Shown here: positions 42,378 to 51,348 of the stretch, one piece after another
How positions within the stretch are numbered: position 1 is the stretch's first letter
How the letters are laid out: each line of letters starts with the position of its first letter
Source: Chitinophaga sp. YR627
GTDB taxonomy: Bacteria > Bacteroidota > Bacteroidia > Chitinophagales > Chitinophagaceae
DNA: 64,000 nucleotides
Direction: 5' to 3'
Assembly: GCF_900114995.1 (NCBI RefSeq)
Contig: NZ_FOUX01000001.1
Span: 1,550,001 to 1,614,000 of the forward strand
Translations under genes and position numbers: made by a program
The notes under the pieces: generated by a model
What the model was told of the DNA's origin: nothing
The model's database searches: none
What the model saw: the letters and a program-made list of their open reading frames with translations, nothing else

Positions 42378-43334
42378 ATGAGTACAGATCAAACTAATTT
42401 GAGTCGCCGAAAATTTTTAGCAACTGCTGCAAAGATTACTGCCGGCGTACTGCTGGCTCCCAGGTTTTTAACGGCCCAGGTAAAAGATGGCCCGGTTCAA
42501 CAGATAAATAGAGCTGCTGCCACTTCCAAAATCAATGTAACCAAACTAAGAGGTAATATCTATATGGTGGAAGGATCTGGCGGTAACATTGCCGTTTTGA
42601 ATGGCCCGGAAGGAAAGCTGCTGATAGATGCCGGCATAAATGTATCGAAAGCACACGTAAAGACTGCATTAAATTCGATAAGTGACAAACCTATGAAGTT
42701 GCTTATCAATAGTCACTGGCATTTCGATCATACCAGCGGCAATGAATGGATGCACGATGCAGGTGCAACAATAGTATCACAGGATATCACGCGTGATCAC
42801 CTGACGAAGAAAATATTTCAGCCGGAATGGAACTATACCTTTGACCCTCTGCCACCAGGAGGGATCCCTACAGTTACCTATAAAAAAGAGCACAATGTCC
42901 ATTTTAACGGCGAAGATGTTCACGTGAAAATCTACCAGCCGGCGCATACCGACGGAGACTCTTCTATATATTTTCCGAATGCGGATATCCTGCATGTTGC
43001 GGACACTTTCTGGAACGCCTATTATCCATTCATCGATTATGCGACCGGCGGAAGCATCGATGGAATGATTGCTGCAGCGGCTCAGAATGTAGCGCAGACC
43101 AATAAGCACACAATTGTTATCCCAGGGCATGGTGCGGTAGGTAACCATGCACAGCTGATACAATTTCACGACATGCTTTCAACTGTAAGGGAACGTGTTT
43201 CCAAATTAAAAAAACAAGGGAGGACTTTGAACGAGACGATTGCAGCCAAACCGACAGCCTCTTTTGATCCTGTATTCGGCAAGTATGTCATCACAGGTGA
43301 TTTTTTCACTAAACTCGTGTTTACTGGTGTTTGA
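42378..43334 (+). CDS. Tat-exported MBL-fold metallo-hydrolase
   Basis: A 318-residue protein starting at the ATG at 42378, which gives a twin-arginine signal (SRRKFLATAAK then a hydrophobic stretch). The metallo-beta-lactamase fold ligands are complete: H113, H115, D117, H118 in NSHWHFDHTSGN, H190 in PAHTDGD, D209 in VADTFW and H251 in IPGHGAV. It is a periplasmic two-zinc hydrolase, of the cyclase/quinoprotein-relay-like or lactamase-like group, substrate unknown. A good palindrome and sigma-54-like promoter lie upstream. Confidence 0.92.
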   Translation: MSTDQTNLSRRKFLATAAKITAGVLLAPRFLTAQVKDGPVQQINRAAATSKINVTKLRGNIYMVEGSGGNIAVLNGPEGKLLIDAGINVSKAHVKTALNSISDKPMKLLINSHWHFDHTSGNEWMHDAGATIVSQDITRDHLTKKIFQPEWNYTFDPLPPGGIPTVTYKKEHNVHFNGEDVHVKIYQPAHTDGDSSIYFPNADILHVADTFWNAYYPFIDYATGGSIDGMIAAAAQNVAQTNKHTIVIPGHGAVGNHAQLIQFHDMLSTVRERVSKLKKQGRTLNETIAAKPTASFDPVFGKYVITGDFFTKLVFTGV

Positions 43335-43433
43335 TTAGTTGCAGATCGGATGAGAGCTATTGTTCTTGTCCGATCCTTTTTACAATTCGCCTTAGACAAT
43401 ATGCCAGACGCCCACGTTGTTGATGATCCTATT

Positions 43434-43447
43434 AGTGATATATCAAT
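43434..43447. promoter_or_regulatory. Second UAS copy upstream of the sigma-54 activator gene
   Basis: AGTGATATATCAAT matches the palindrome AGCGATATATCGCT at 11 of 14 positions and lies 32 bp (three helical turns) upstream of the perfect copy. Confidence 0.5.
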
Positions 43448-43460
43448 AATGAGCTCCTTT

Positions 43461-43484
43461 GTCTTAGCGATATATCGCTAAGAC
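43461..43484. promoter_or_regulatory. Perfect 24-base palindrome (primary UAS) upstream of the activator gene
   Basis: Both 12-base arms match exactly; the core is AGCGATATATCGCT (43466-43479). Its centre is 60.5 bp before the first G of the -24 element at 43533. The flanks are A-rich on the far side, not a T run, so a terminator for the upstream gene is unlikely. It is the best copy of the shared element. Confidence 0.7.
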
Positions 43485-43531
43485 AAAAAAACATCTATCT
43501 ATAAAATTATTCAAATCAGCCATTTATCTAA

Positions 43532-43546
43532 AGGCATTGAATTTGC
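43532..43546 (+). promoter_or_regulatory. Sigma-54 promoter of the activator gene
   Basis: AGGCAT-N5-TTGC has both the GG and GC doublets at the correct 10-base spacing. It lies 65 bases before the start at 43611. This is the best -12 match of the set together with 49584. Confidence 0.6.
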
Positions 43547-43610
43547 CACATTTATCAATAGTTTCATTTGCCAGGTCAATCAGTTACTCATATCTATCAA
43601 ACTATTGAAT

Positions 43611-46391
43611 ATGGTAAACTTTCATAAACTCCCCGGAATTGAAGAGGGTAGGCATAAAGGACTTTCAGAAATGCTTAATGAGCACCTTCAAAGCATAGAA
43701 AGTCTTTCTGAAAAATTTAAAGATGCTATTCTAGGCCAACTTTCTTCGGATACACTTCAAACAGATGATGATGAAAAGACCATTTTATTGAATCTCAGTA
43801 GTGAGATCGCTGCATCGAGGAATAACGACGATCTTTTTGAGGCCGTGCATGCCAGGTTAGCCACGTTTTTTGATATCGAAGGACTTACCATCATCTTGCA
43901 TGGCACCGATCCGGATGACTATCACTTTCACGAATTTGAAAAGGAACACATTCTGAGCGATATAAAACTTAAAAAGTCCAGCCGGCGAGTAAAGGACCCG
44001 GTTCTGGCCACCGCATTAGAAAACATGATCAGTGTCATTTCAGATGTGTGCTTTGACACTTCTGCGTATGCGGATAGGTTTCCATTGGTAGAGCTTTTCA
44101 AAACCTGGGACACAAAGGGCTGGAGCGAGTTCGCAATTGTCATGCTGAAGGTAACCGGAGAAACTCTAGGGTACTTGTTTTTGCATATGTATCCACATGC
44201 TGTCAGCTCTTTGCGAATAAATCTATTAAAGGGAATCAGCGCACAGTTTTCCGTAGGACTTTCCAATATCAACATGATTGAAGAGACACTACGCAGAAAG
44301 AATGAAATGGAGCTATTGCTGGCCATCAACACGGACATAGCGTCAGTAAGGAACACAGATGAATTGGCCAGATTTATTAAGGATAAGTTTAAGAAGCTAT
44401 TGGGGTGCAGCCATACGATGATTGCTGTATGCGACAATGAAGATCAGACATACAGCGCCTTCCTGCTTGATGAAGATGCACGTGCAAAAACTCATTTTCC
44501 CAATTTTGGTGAGAAGGACAGTAATAACAAGATAAGTGATGCTATTTTAAACTGTGCCAGACAAACCGCAGCGCCATTATTATATGATCTTGGTGAACTT
44601 GCCCTGGAGGAGCATCCGCCAATATACATTGCCATCAACCAACAATTACAACAAAAGGTCTTGCTGGTTACTCGTCTCGCTAAGGGAGACGAAGTGTTTG
44701 GGTTTTGGATGATCTATTTCGCCGATAAATCCATTATCACCAATGACAAGTTACAACTAATTGAAAGCCTGTCGCATCAGCTCTGTATCTCTGTCGCAAA
44801 TATTATGGCCAATCAGGAAATCAAAAGCAGAGAGGACGAGAAAGGACGTTTGTTAAAGTTTAGTCATGCTATTGCTCCTGTCAGAGACAAAGCACTGCTG
44901 TCCAGGACCCTGAAAATTCAGCTGCACGAACTTTTCGGTATTCAGGATTACATTATTCACTTGTTGAATACGGAAAATAACGAATGGAGCCCATTGCTTT
45001 ACGACACCGAAGACCCAATCAACTTCAATGCTGACCCGTTCTTTCACCGGCAATCGCTGTTAGCCTTTCCGGATGGGTTGCTGGATCTCGTTACGAATTC
45101 AGAAGGTCCTGTTCTTTATAAGGTAAATGAAAGTTCCGCTTTGCTCGTTACAAACGCCTGGCGCGAAAGGGCTGGGGGAGAAGATGAGCGCATAGGCATG
45201 TTCATACAACCTGGCACAGAAGGTAGTGCTGTATTGAGTTTCATTCATCCCGATTTTAATCAGATCAAACATCAGGAAATATTGCTTAAAAGCATTTGCT
45301 CTCAGATCTCGATCGCACTATCAAATATAATCGCTAACGAAAAGCTGAATCGACAGTTTGCAGAAATTAATCGCTATAAACAACAGCTCGAGGAGGAAAC
45401 AATTTATTTAAAAGAAGAGATAGAAGTTAATCAGAACTATGCGGAGATCATCGGTGAAAGCCAGGCTATGCAGAAAGTCTTTCGGATGGTCACCCAGGTG
45501 GCATCATCAGATAGCACTGTGCTGATATTGGGAGAAACAGGCACCGGTAAAGAGCTCATCGCACGGGCAATTCATAATAACTCACCCAGAAAAAACAAAC
45601 TGATGGTGAAAGTTAATTGCGCCGCACTACCTGCGAATCTAATCGAAAGTGAATTGTTCGGACATGAAAAAGGCAGTTTTACTGGTGCCACCGAACGCCG
45701 GTTGGGGAAATTTGAGCTAGCCAATAACGGAACTTTGTTTCTGGATGAGATTGGCGAAATGCCGTTGGAGCTTCAGGTTAAATTGTTAAGGGCACTACAG
45801 GAAAAAGAGATTGAACGGGTTGGTGGCCGGGGAACTATCAAAGTTGATGTGAGGATCATTGCGGCTACAAACCGCGAACTGGAGAAGGAAGTGGATGAAG
45901 GAAGGTTTCGCAATGATCTCTATTACAGGTTAAATATTTTCCCAATCGAACTTTCAGCTCTCCGGGACCGAAAAGAGGACATCCCTATACTTGCAACTCA
46001 CTTCATACATCGTTTTTCCAAAAAGACCGGCCGAAAAATTACGACGCTTGGAAATAAGGCACTGCAGGACATGATCAACTATTCATGGCCGGGCAATATC
46101 AGAGAACTTGAACATCTGATAGAACGAAGTATTTTGTTAACGACCGGACCTACGCTGAAACACATCCATTTGCCCTCAAATAAGCTACCTCATGCTGTTA
46201 TCACCACTAATGGAGAGATTTCCCTGAAGACCATCGACGAAAATGAATGCGATCATATTTTAAGGATTTTGAAGTATTGTCAGGGCAGGATCTCCGGCCC
46301 TGGTGGTGCAGCGGAAATTTTAGGAGTGCCTCCCAGTACGCTCAATTCAAAAATAAAAAGATTAGGAATTAAGAGACAGCATTTAGTATGA
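43611..46391 (+). CDS. Sigma-54-dependent activator with multiple GAF-like sensor domains
   Basis: About 926 residues from the ATG at 43611 (the frame is open from a TTG at 43605). Three GAF-like sensor regions span roughly residues 50-570, each starting with helices such as [31 protein letters not shown]. The AAA+ domain has GETGTGKE near 640, GSFTGA near 688 (sigma-54 contact loop) and an R-finger region. The C-terminal FIS-type HTH contains [23 protein letters not shown]. It opens sigma-54 promoters on binding a small signal. Its own promoter carries the best shared palindrome, so it is probably self-activated and the master of this regulon (inference). Confidence 0.92.
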   Translation: MVNFHKLPGIEEGRHKGLSEMLNEHLQSIESLSEKFKDAILGQLSSDTLQTDDDEKTILLNLSSEIAASRNNDDLFEAVHARLATFFDIEGLTIILHGTDPDDYHFHEFEKEHILSDIKLKKSSRRVKDPVLATALENMISVISDVCFDTSAYADRFPLVELFKTWDTKGWSEFAIVMLKVTGETLGYLFLHMYPHAVSSLRINLLKGISAQFSVGLSNINMIEETLRRKNEMELLLAINTDIASVRNTDELARFIKDKFKKLLGCSHTMIAVCDNEDQTYSAFLLDEDARAKTHFPNFGEKDSNNKISDAILNCARQTAAPLLYDLGELALEEHPPIYIAINQQLQQKVLLVTRLAKGDEVFGFWMIYFADKSIITNDKLQLIESLSHQLCISVANIMANQEIKSREDEKGRLLKFSHAIAPVRDKALLSRTLKIQLHELFGIQDYIIHLLNTENNEWSPLLYDTEDPINFNADPFFHRQSLLAFPDGLLDLVTNSEGPVLYKVNESSALLVTNAWRERAGGEDERIGMFIQPGTEGSAVLSFIHPDFNQIKHQEILLKSICSQISIALSNIIANEKLNRQFAEINRYKQQLEEETIYLKEEIEVNQNYAEIIGESQAMQKVFRMVTQVASSDSTVLILGETGTGKELIARAIHNNSPRKNKLMVKVNCAALPANLIESELFGHEKGSFTGATERRLGKFELANNGTLFLDEIGEMPLELQVKLLRALQEKEIERVGGRGTIKVDVRIIAATNRELEKEVDEGRFRNDLYYRLNIFPIELSALRDRKEDIPILATHFIHRFSKKTGRKITTLGNKALQDMINYSWPGNIRELEHLIERSILLTTGPTLKHIHLPSNKLPHAVITTNGEISLKTIDENECDHILRILKYCQGRISGPGGAAEILGVPPSTLNSKIKRLGIKRQHLV

Positions 46392-46552
46392 GGGTACATG
46401 ATTATTTCGGCCTTATAAACACCAGAATAAATATCAGGTTAGGGCGATGTTTCATCTGGCCTGCGCTTTTACACGCCGATCGTTAATAAGGCCAAGGTTA
46501 TAGCACAAAAATAGCTTAAATTCAGGTACACTGGTCCGCAACTGGGCTTAGA

Positions 46553-47965
46553 ATGGTTATAATTCTAATATGTCAAGATGTGAGAACAAAAATTTTAATT
46601 GTAGAGGATCAATTCGTTGAAGCGAATAACATGCAGGGGATCCTGGAGCGGGCAGGGTATGAAGTAACAGGGATAGCCCGGTCAGTACAGATTGCATTGA
46701 AGATGATCGAAAAGGAACAGCCGCATATGGTTATGCTGGATATTCTTCTCCAGGGGAATCTCACCGGAATTGATCTGGCTGCCAGATTAAGAGAGATGAA
46801 AATCGCATTTGTGTACTTATCAGCAAACTCAGACAAACCAATCTTAGATGCGGCAAAAGCTACCAGACCCTATGGATTTCTTGTTAAGCCTTTTAGAGCC
46901 AAAGATGTGCTTGTCATGCTTGATGTAGCCTGGTATTTACACCAGCATGCAGAAGAGGAAGTTAAAAACAGCGACGAATTCCTCAAGAATGGTAAAATCT
47001 TTGCTCCAGGGGAGCTTAAAGAGATTATTGGGAAGAGCCCCGCAGTAATCAACATCCTTAACAATGTGAAAATAGTAAGCCAGTCCGATACGGCAGTGCT
47101 CATCCTCGGTGAAAGTGGAACAGGTAAAGAGCTGATTGCCCAGGCCATCCACAGACTTTCATCCAGAAGAAATAAACCGTTGATTGTAGTCAATTGTGGT
47201 GCACTTCCGGCTAACCTGATCGAGTCAGAATTGTTTGGACATGAAAGGGGCTCCTTTACAGGTGCTTTTAATAGACGGATCGGAAAATTTGAGCAGGCCG
47301 ATGGCGGGACCATTTTTCTTGATGAAATCGGCGAGCTTCCATTAGATCTGCAGGTTAAGTTTTTACGTGTATTACAGGAAAAGGAAATCGAAAGAATAGG
47401 CGGTGTTGGGAAAAAAGTGGATGTCCGTATTATCGCTGCCACAAATCGGAATCTTGAGGAAGAAATTAGTGCAGGCCGATTCAGACTGGATCTTTACTAT
47501 CGTTTAAATATCTTCCCGATAGTCTTGCCTCCGCTACGCGAGAGACCGGGTGACGTATTGTTGTTAGCTGATTACTTTTTGAAAAAATACGCCGATAAAC
47601 AAGGCAAGTCAATTACCGGATTTTCCGATGAGGTTATTAACCAGATAAGCCAATACAGCTGGCCAGGCAACGTCCGTGAACTGGAAAATATGATGGAAAG
47701 AAGTGTGCTGCTATCTATGGGTAACCTGATAACAAACCTGGTTTTACCAAAAGATAAGAACAAAGCTGTTATTGAGATCGAAGTAGATAAAGTAAAGACC
47801 ATCGCGGAAAATGAGCGTGATTACATCCTTGCGATCCTCGACAAATGTGACTGGAAGGTTTATGGCGAAGGAGGCGCCGCACAAATGTTGGGAATCAAAG
47901 TGTCTACATTGAACTCAAGAATGAAAAAACTTGGCATCGATAAGAAACATTATAACAGAAAATAA
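46553..47965 (+). CDS. Sigma-54 response regulator (NtrC type)
   Basis: A 470-residue protein with an N-terminal receiver domain (acidic pair E19-D20, phospho-acceptor D63 in MLDILLQG, K112 in FLVKPF). It then has an AAA+ domain (GESGTGKE near 185, GSFTGA near 231) and a C-terminal HTH (GGAAQMLGIKVSTLNSRMKKLGI). The HTH resembles that of the GAF activator next door, so both may bind the same palindrome. No kinase is adjacent; the TPR histidine kinase at 53240 is the nearest candidate. A good sigma-54 element was not found before this gene. Confidence 0.92.
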   Translation: MVIILICQDVRTKILIVEDQFVEANNMQGILERAGYEVTGIARSVQIALKMIEKEQPHMVMLDILLQGNLTGIDLAARLREMKIAFVYLSANSDKPILDAAKATRPYGFLVKPFRAKDVLVMLDVAWYLHQHAEEEVKNSDEFLKNGKIFAPGELKEIIGKSPAVINILNNVKIVSQSDTAVLILGESGTGKELIAQAIHRLSSRRNKPLIVVNCGALPANLIESELFGHERGSFTGAFNRRIGKFEQADGGTIFLDEIGELPLDLQVKFLRVLQEKEIERIGGVGKKVDVRIIAATNRNLEEEISAGRFRLDLYYRLNIFPIVLPPLRERPGDVLLLADYFLKKYADKQGKSITGFSDEVINQISQYSWPGNVRELENMMERSVLLSMGNLITNLVLPKDKNKAVIEIEVDKVKTIAENERDYILAILDKCDWKVYGEGGAAQMLGIKVSTLNSRMKKLGIDKKHYNRK

Positions 47966-47985
47966 GATAATTAATACGCCCTCCT

Positions 47986-49212
47986 TTAAGTCGGGATTGT
48001 TTGTTCAATGGTATTCGTTTCATTTTTAAAAACACGAAAACTAATAATCGCCAGGATCAATTGGAATACGGTGAAGGTGAGAAGTGCAACAGACCACCCA
48101 TAGGGTATCAAGGCGCCGAATAGCAGGCTTCCCATTCCAAAGCCCATAAACAGCGTAAATACATTTAAGCCTATTGCCTGTCCGGGCTGGTGTTTACCGA
48201 CTTCCGTTATTATACCCGCAAGTAGGGGTTGGCTCAGATCATAACCCAGCGAAAGACTGGAAACCAGCACGAAGGTTACCCATAACGGCGAGTGAGTAGC
48301 CAGCAATCCCACACTCAGGGCACTGATAAGAATGCCCGCAGGCAATAATATTTTTCGCCCTTTTTTGTCAACAGCCTTACCAATCAGTGGCCCAAGAATA
48401 AATCCTGGTAATCCGTATCCCAATAAAGCCAGTCCGATCTGCCATTCATGAAGGCTATAATTTACTTTAAAGTATAACCCAAGCCATGTAAATACTCCCG
48501 AATGAAAAACGCCATTGCAAAAAACATAGAAATATGTCATTAATCCACGTCTTTGAGTTAGCAAATGGTAATAGATCCGGAAAACTTTCTTCAACGTCAG
48601 ACCAGATGAAGCCAGCTTTGGTAATTGCAATCTGGATATATTGAGTGCGAGCATCGCTAATACGAAGGCAGCCAGCACTCCAAGCCCGATGAATAAAAGA
48701 CGCCAGCCTATGAGAGGTACGATCAGGACGCCGAGAGTAGACCCGGTTGCTGCACCTCCAGCCATAGCACCAAACAGCAAACCCAGGGGTCTGCCTCGTT
48801 CTTTGAAATTGTATAATCTGCCTGTCAGCGCTACTGAAATAGGAATAACTCCACTTGATCCCATACCTGTAAGGAATCGCCATAATATCAGTTGGTCAAT
48901 ATTTGTCGCAATAGCGGTCAATAACGATAAGACCGTGAAAGCAAGCAGAGATAAAATTATTATTGATGTCGGAAGGAAATGGTCAGCCAAAAGGCCGAAA
49001 AATAAGGTTGAGATCCCATATGGAAGAAGATAGGCAGGAATCAAAAGTCCGGTGAACTGCTCTGATGCTTTGAAAATTTCAGCCAGGTTGGGAATTAGGG
49101 GCGCGATCATGTAAGCCTGGAAAAAAATGATGAATGTCGCTGCCGCCAGAAGCCATAAAAGGCTTTCTCGTTTTTCTTCGGATATGCGCGGCAAATTGAT
49201 TGTTCTGTTCAT
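47986..49212 (-). CDS. MFS transporter (probable drug/metabolite exporter)
   Basis: About 408 residues from the ATG at 49212, with twelve predicted membrane segments. The MFS loop motif is GLLADHFLPTSIIILS and the second-half equivalent is GKAVDKKGRKILLP. The sequence LLWLLAAATFIIFFQAYMIAPLIPNLAEIF at the N-terminus is typical of the DHA1/YfmO-like exporters. It converges on the response regulator and is divergent from the hydrolase at 49685. Its upstream region has a shared palindrome and a good -24/-12 element. Confidence 0.88.
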   Translation of the reverse strand: MNRTINLPRISEEKRESLLWLLAAATFIIFFQAYMIAPLIPNLAEIFKASEQFTGLLIPAYLLPYGISTLFFGLLADHFLPTSIIILSLLAFTVLSLLTAIATNIDQLILWRFLTGMGSSGVIPISVALTGRLYNFKERGRPLGLLFGAMAGGAATGSTLGVLIVPLIGWRLLFIGLGVLAAFVLAMLALNISRLQLPKLASSGLTLKKVFRIYYHLLTQRRGLMTYFYVFCNGVFHSGVFTWLGLYFKVNYSLHEWQIGLALLGYGLPGFILGPLIGKAVDKKGRKILLPAGILISALSVGLLATHSPLWVTFVLVSSLSLGYDLSQPLLAGIITEVGKHQPGQAIGLNVFTLFMGFGMGSLLFGALIPYGWSVALLTFTVFQLILAIISFRVFKNETNTIEQTIPT

Positions 49213-49276
49213 AGCCCTGATATTGAAGTAAATACTGCTGAATGCAAGCGTAGCAATAGCATGAAATAAACCTTTT

Positions 49277-49291
49277 ACAACTAGCATGCCC
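49277..49291 (-). promoter_or_regulatory. Candidate sigma-54 promoter of the MFS gene
   Basis: Minus strand GGGCAT-N5-TTGT, with GG and the -12 G correct. The palindrome is centred 60.5 bp upstream. Confidence 0.45.
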
Positions 49292-49343
49292 CAGATAAGA
49301 TATTACTTATCAGTCAATTAGAAATTTATAAGAAAAATGCGGT

Positions 49344-49357
49344 ATTGACATATCGTT
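49344..49357. promoter_or_regulatory. Shared palindromic element (UAS) upstream of the MFS gene
   Basis: On the minus strand AACGATATGTCAAT, matching 11 of 14 positions if the n is allowed, and differing from the poxB copy by one base. Confidence 0.45.
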
Positions 49358-49515
49358 TATCGACAAATGTCTGTTGAAATAAATGCTTTCGAAATAGGCC
49401 CCTCTGCACAGATGACCAGGTACTACTTGCTGAATGAGTGTTTATGACCTGACATCGTCGCCAGTCAAATCTTTTCGCATTCCATATTTGATATTTAAAC
49501 AATCATCTCGCCATT

Positions 49516-49529
49516 AGCGACATTTCGCT
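49516..49529. promoter_or_regulatory. Shared palindromic element (UAS) upstream of the hydrolase at 49685
   Basis: AGCGACATTTCGCT matches 13 of 14 positions. The centre is exactly 62.5 bp before the first G of the -24 element at 49585. Confidence 0.6.
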
Positions 49530-49583
49530 GGTCTGAAATTCAAAACATTTTAACAAACACCTGATTACCTGTGAGTTAATCCA

Positions 49584-49598
49584 TGGCATTGCATTGGC
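49584..49598 (+). promoter_or_regulatory. Candidate sigma-54 promoter of the hydrolase at 49685
   Basis: TGGCAT-N5-TGGC has GG and GC at the correct spacing and lies 86 bases before the ATG. Confidence 0.55.
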
Positions 49599-49684
49599 TA
49601 AGTTTTCTACTGCTGCAGAACTTGAAAAGTACCTTGCATGATCAGAATCAGCATCATTCTTTAAATAACTAATCAGGAAAAAGT

Positions 49685-50746
49685 ATGAAAAAGCAAAACA
49701 TTAATACGCGTAACAAATTTGTCAACGCTATTGCCGTAATTTTCTTATTCGTCTGTGCTGCCAGCCTGAATGTTCACGCTCAGGTCCAGGACTGGGCGAC
49801 TGACGAGCATTTGAGTCCAGGTGTTAAAACATATCTGAAAACTTTAAACACGGGTGGCCCCGGCCTGGAGACACTTACTCCTGCTCAGGCAAGACAGGTA
49901 TTGGTTGATGTTCAGAAAGCGTACCCCGTGGATATGTCGGGTGTTACCATTTCCGATAAGACGATCAAAGAAGACGGACTGGAAGTTAAACTGAAAATCG
50001 TAAGGCCTGAGGGTGTAAAAGGCGTCTTACCTGTGTTCATATATATCCATGGTGGCGGTTGGGTGTTGGGCGACTTCCCGACCCATCAACACATGGTCAG
50101 GAACCTGGCAGTTCTTTCCGGTTTTGTGGGCGTTTTTGTAGACTATACCCGTACACCTGATGCTGCCTATCCAACTCAAATTGATCAGATATATGCAGCC
50201 ACAAAATGGGTTGCCGAACATGGAGCTGAGATCAACGTCAACGGTCAAAAGCTGGCAGTAGTTGGCAATAGCGTTGGGGGGAACATGACAGCTGTTACCG
50301 CAATTCGTGCAAAGGAAAATAATGGTCCTCATATCAGCGTGCAGATCATGATGTGGCCAATCCTCGACCATGATTTTACTACCGGGTCTTACCAGGCATT
50401 TGGCAGGGACCGGTTCTTAACTACGCCTGTGATGAAGTGGATGTATGATATGTACATCCCGGAAGAAAGCAAACGCGATGACATACATGCGTCTCCTTTA
50501 AAAGCTACGACCGGGCAGCTTCAGGGCCTACCGCCCGCATTGATCCAGGTTGCGGAAAACGATATCTTAAGAGATGAAGGCGAAGCCTACGGTCGAAAGC
50601 TGGAACAGGCCGGTGTTCCGGTTACCACAGTGCGGTATAACGGTGTCATTCATGACTGGGGGCTGTTAACTGGCCTGGCAAAATTACCACAGACTGAAGC
50701 CCTGTTTATTCAGGCCGCAGCCGAGTTGAGGAAATATTTAAAATAA
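49685..50746 (+). CDS. Exported HSL-type alpha/beta hydrolase/esterase
   Basis: A 353-residue protein with a signal peptide ending VHA-QVQ. The hormone-sensitive-lipase pattern is clear: oxyanion motif HGGGW at 122-126, nucleophile S196 in GNSVGG, an Asp in QVAENDILRDEGEAY, and a His in NGVIHDW near 326. It is likely a periplasmic or secreted carboxylesterase of unknown substrate. It is transcribed from a well-supported candidate sigma-54 promoter and ends before a strong hairpin. Confidence 0.9.
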   Translation: MKKQNINTRNKFVNAIAVIFLFVCAASLNVHAQVQDWATDEHLSPGVKTYLKTLNTGGPGLETLTPAQARQVLVDVQKAYPVDMSGVTISDKTIKEDGLEVKLKIVRPEGVKGVLPVFIYIHGGGWVLGDFPTHQHMVRNLAVLSGFVGVFVDYTRTPDAAYPTQIDQIYAATKWVAEHGAEINVNGQKLAVVGNSVGGNMTAVTAIRAKENNGPHISVQIMMWPILDHDFTTGSYQAFGRDRFLTTPVMKWMYDMYIPEESKRDDIHASPLKATTGQLQGLPPALIQVAENDILRDEGEAYGRKLEQAGVPVTTVRYNGVIHDWGLLTGLAKLPQTEALFIQAAAELRKYLK

Positions 50747-50784
50747 TGTCTCTGCAACTACGGTAACTGTGTGCTGATCAGAAT

Positions 50785-50819
50785 GCCGTTTAACCCCTGA
50801 TAGATTGGGGTTAAACGGC
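50785..50819. terminator. Strong hairpin between converging genes
   Basis: A perfect 13-bp inverted repeat (GCCGTTTAACCCC/GGGGTTAAACGGC) with a 9-base loop, followed by T residues. Confidence 0.8.
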
Positions 50820-50867
50820 TTTTGATATGCAGCAAGGACACAACGCGATCGGGGTTCATTTTTTCAT

Positions 50868-51344
50868 TTATGGCATCACTGATGGTTTTAGTCCCAGAAT
50901 ATACCTGATCCTCTCTTCGGAGTTGGGTATCACACTATTGCCCTGCCAGCTCTTCTGGTCGCAGGTTGAATACATATGTTTGCCTGTCTGGCTGTTGGAC
51001 GTCACCATTTCCACTGTTCTTAACCGGCCCGGAATATTATTTCCATACCAGTAGGGGTTAGGTTGCTGTGACCATGTTGCCATTACCATAACAAGTCCGC
51101 GTGCACTTTCCTGTGTCCCGGACTTTGCCGCGTTGAGGGCGATATCATTACCGTAAAGCGTCGAGACCAGTCCTTGTTTCCGATCAATAAAAGTGCTGAT
51201 CACTTTTAAGCCTTTTCTATCGAAGCTCAGGTTGCCGGGAAAAGATGCATCGGTATTGACCTGGTGATCTATGATGGGCGAATCAGAGCATCCAGCTGGT
51301 AACAGGGCCAAGGTAGCCAGTAAGAAAATGGGTATCTTTTTCAT
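50868..51344 (-). CDS. Cytochrome-P460-like lipoprotein lacking the haem motif
   Basis: About 158 residues from the ATG at 51344, with a lipoprotein lipobox PAGC then SDS. The body resembles the C-terminal half of its upstream neighbour: VISTFIDRKQGLVSTLYGNDIALNAA aligns with VLSTSDRFESATMRVIFGNDIAIEAV, and the ATWSQQPN region and LRTVEMVTSNSQ line up as well. The CxxCH that would bind haem is absent; only a single Cys (YSTCDQKSW) is nearby. It may be a non-haem relative or partner. It starts 4 bases after the neighbour's stop, so the two form an operon. Confidence 0.75.
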   Translation of the reverse strand: MKKIPIFLLATLALLPAGCSDSPIIDHQVNTDASFPGNLSFDRKGLKVISTFIDRKQGLVSTLYGNDIALNAAKSGTQESARGLVMVMATWSQQPNPYWYGNNIPGRLRTVEMVTSNSQTGKHMYSTCDQKSWQGNSVIPNSEERIRYILGLKPSVMP

Positions 51345-51348
51345 GTTC

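Larger units (their letters stand above)
49213..49684. other. Divergent control region between MFS and hydrolase genes
   Basis: This 472-base gap holds two palindromes (49344-49357 and 49516-49529), each about 60-63 bp from a -24/-12 element pointing to its own gene. No coding frame is seen. Confidence 0.6.

Noticed and set aside
43461..43484. Perfect palindrome as a terminator of the MBL-fold gene
   Set aside because: It is followed by A residues, not T residues, on the plus strand and fits the UAS pattern better.
46443..46546. UAS-like GGCGATGTTTCATC and TGGT..GGGC element before the response regulator
   Set aside because: The spacing is about 82 bp and the motif match is weak, so the gene was left out of the regulon.
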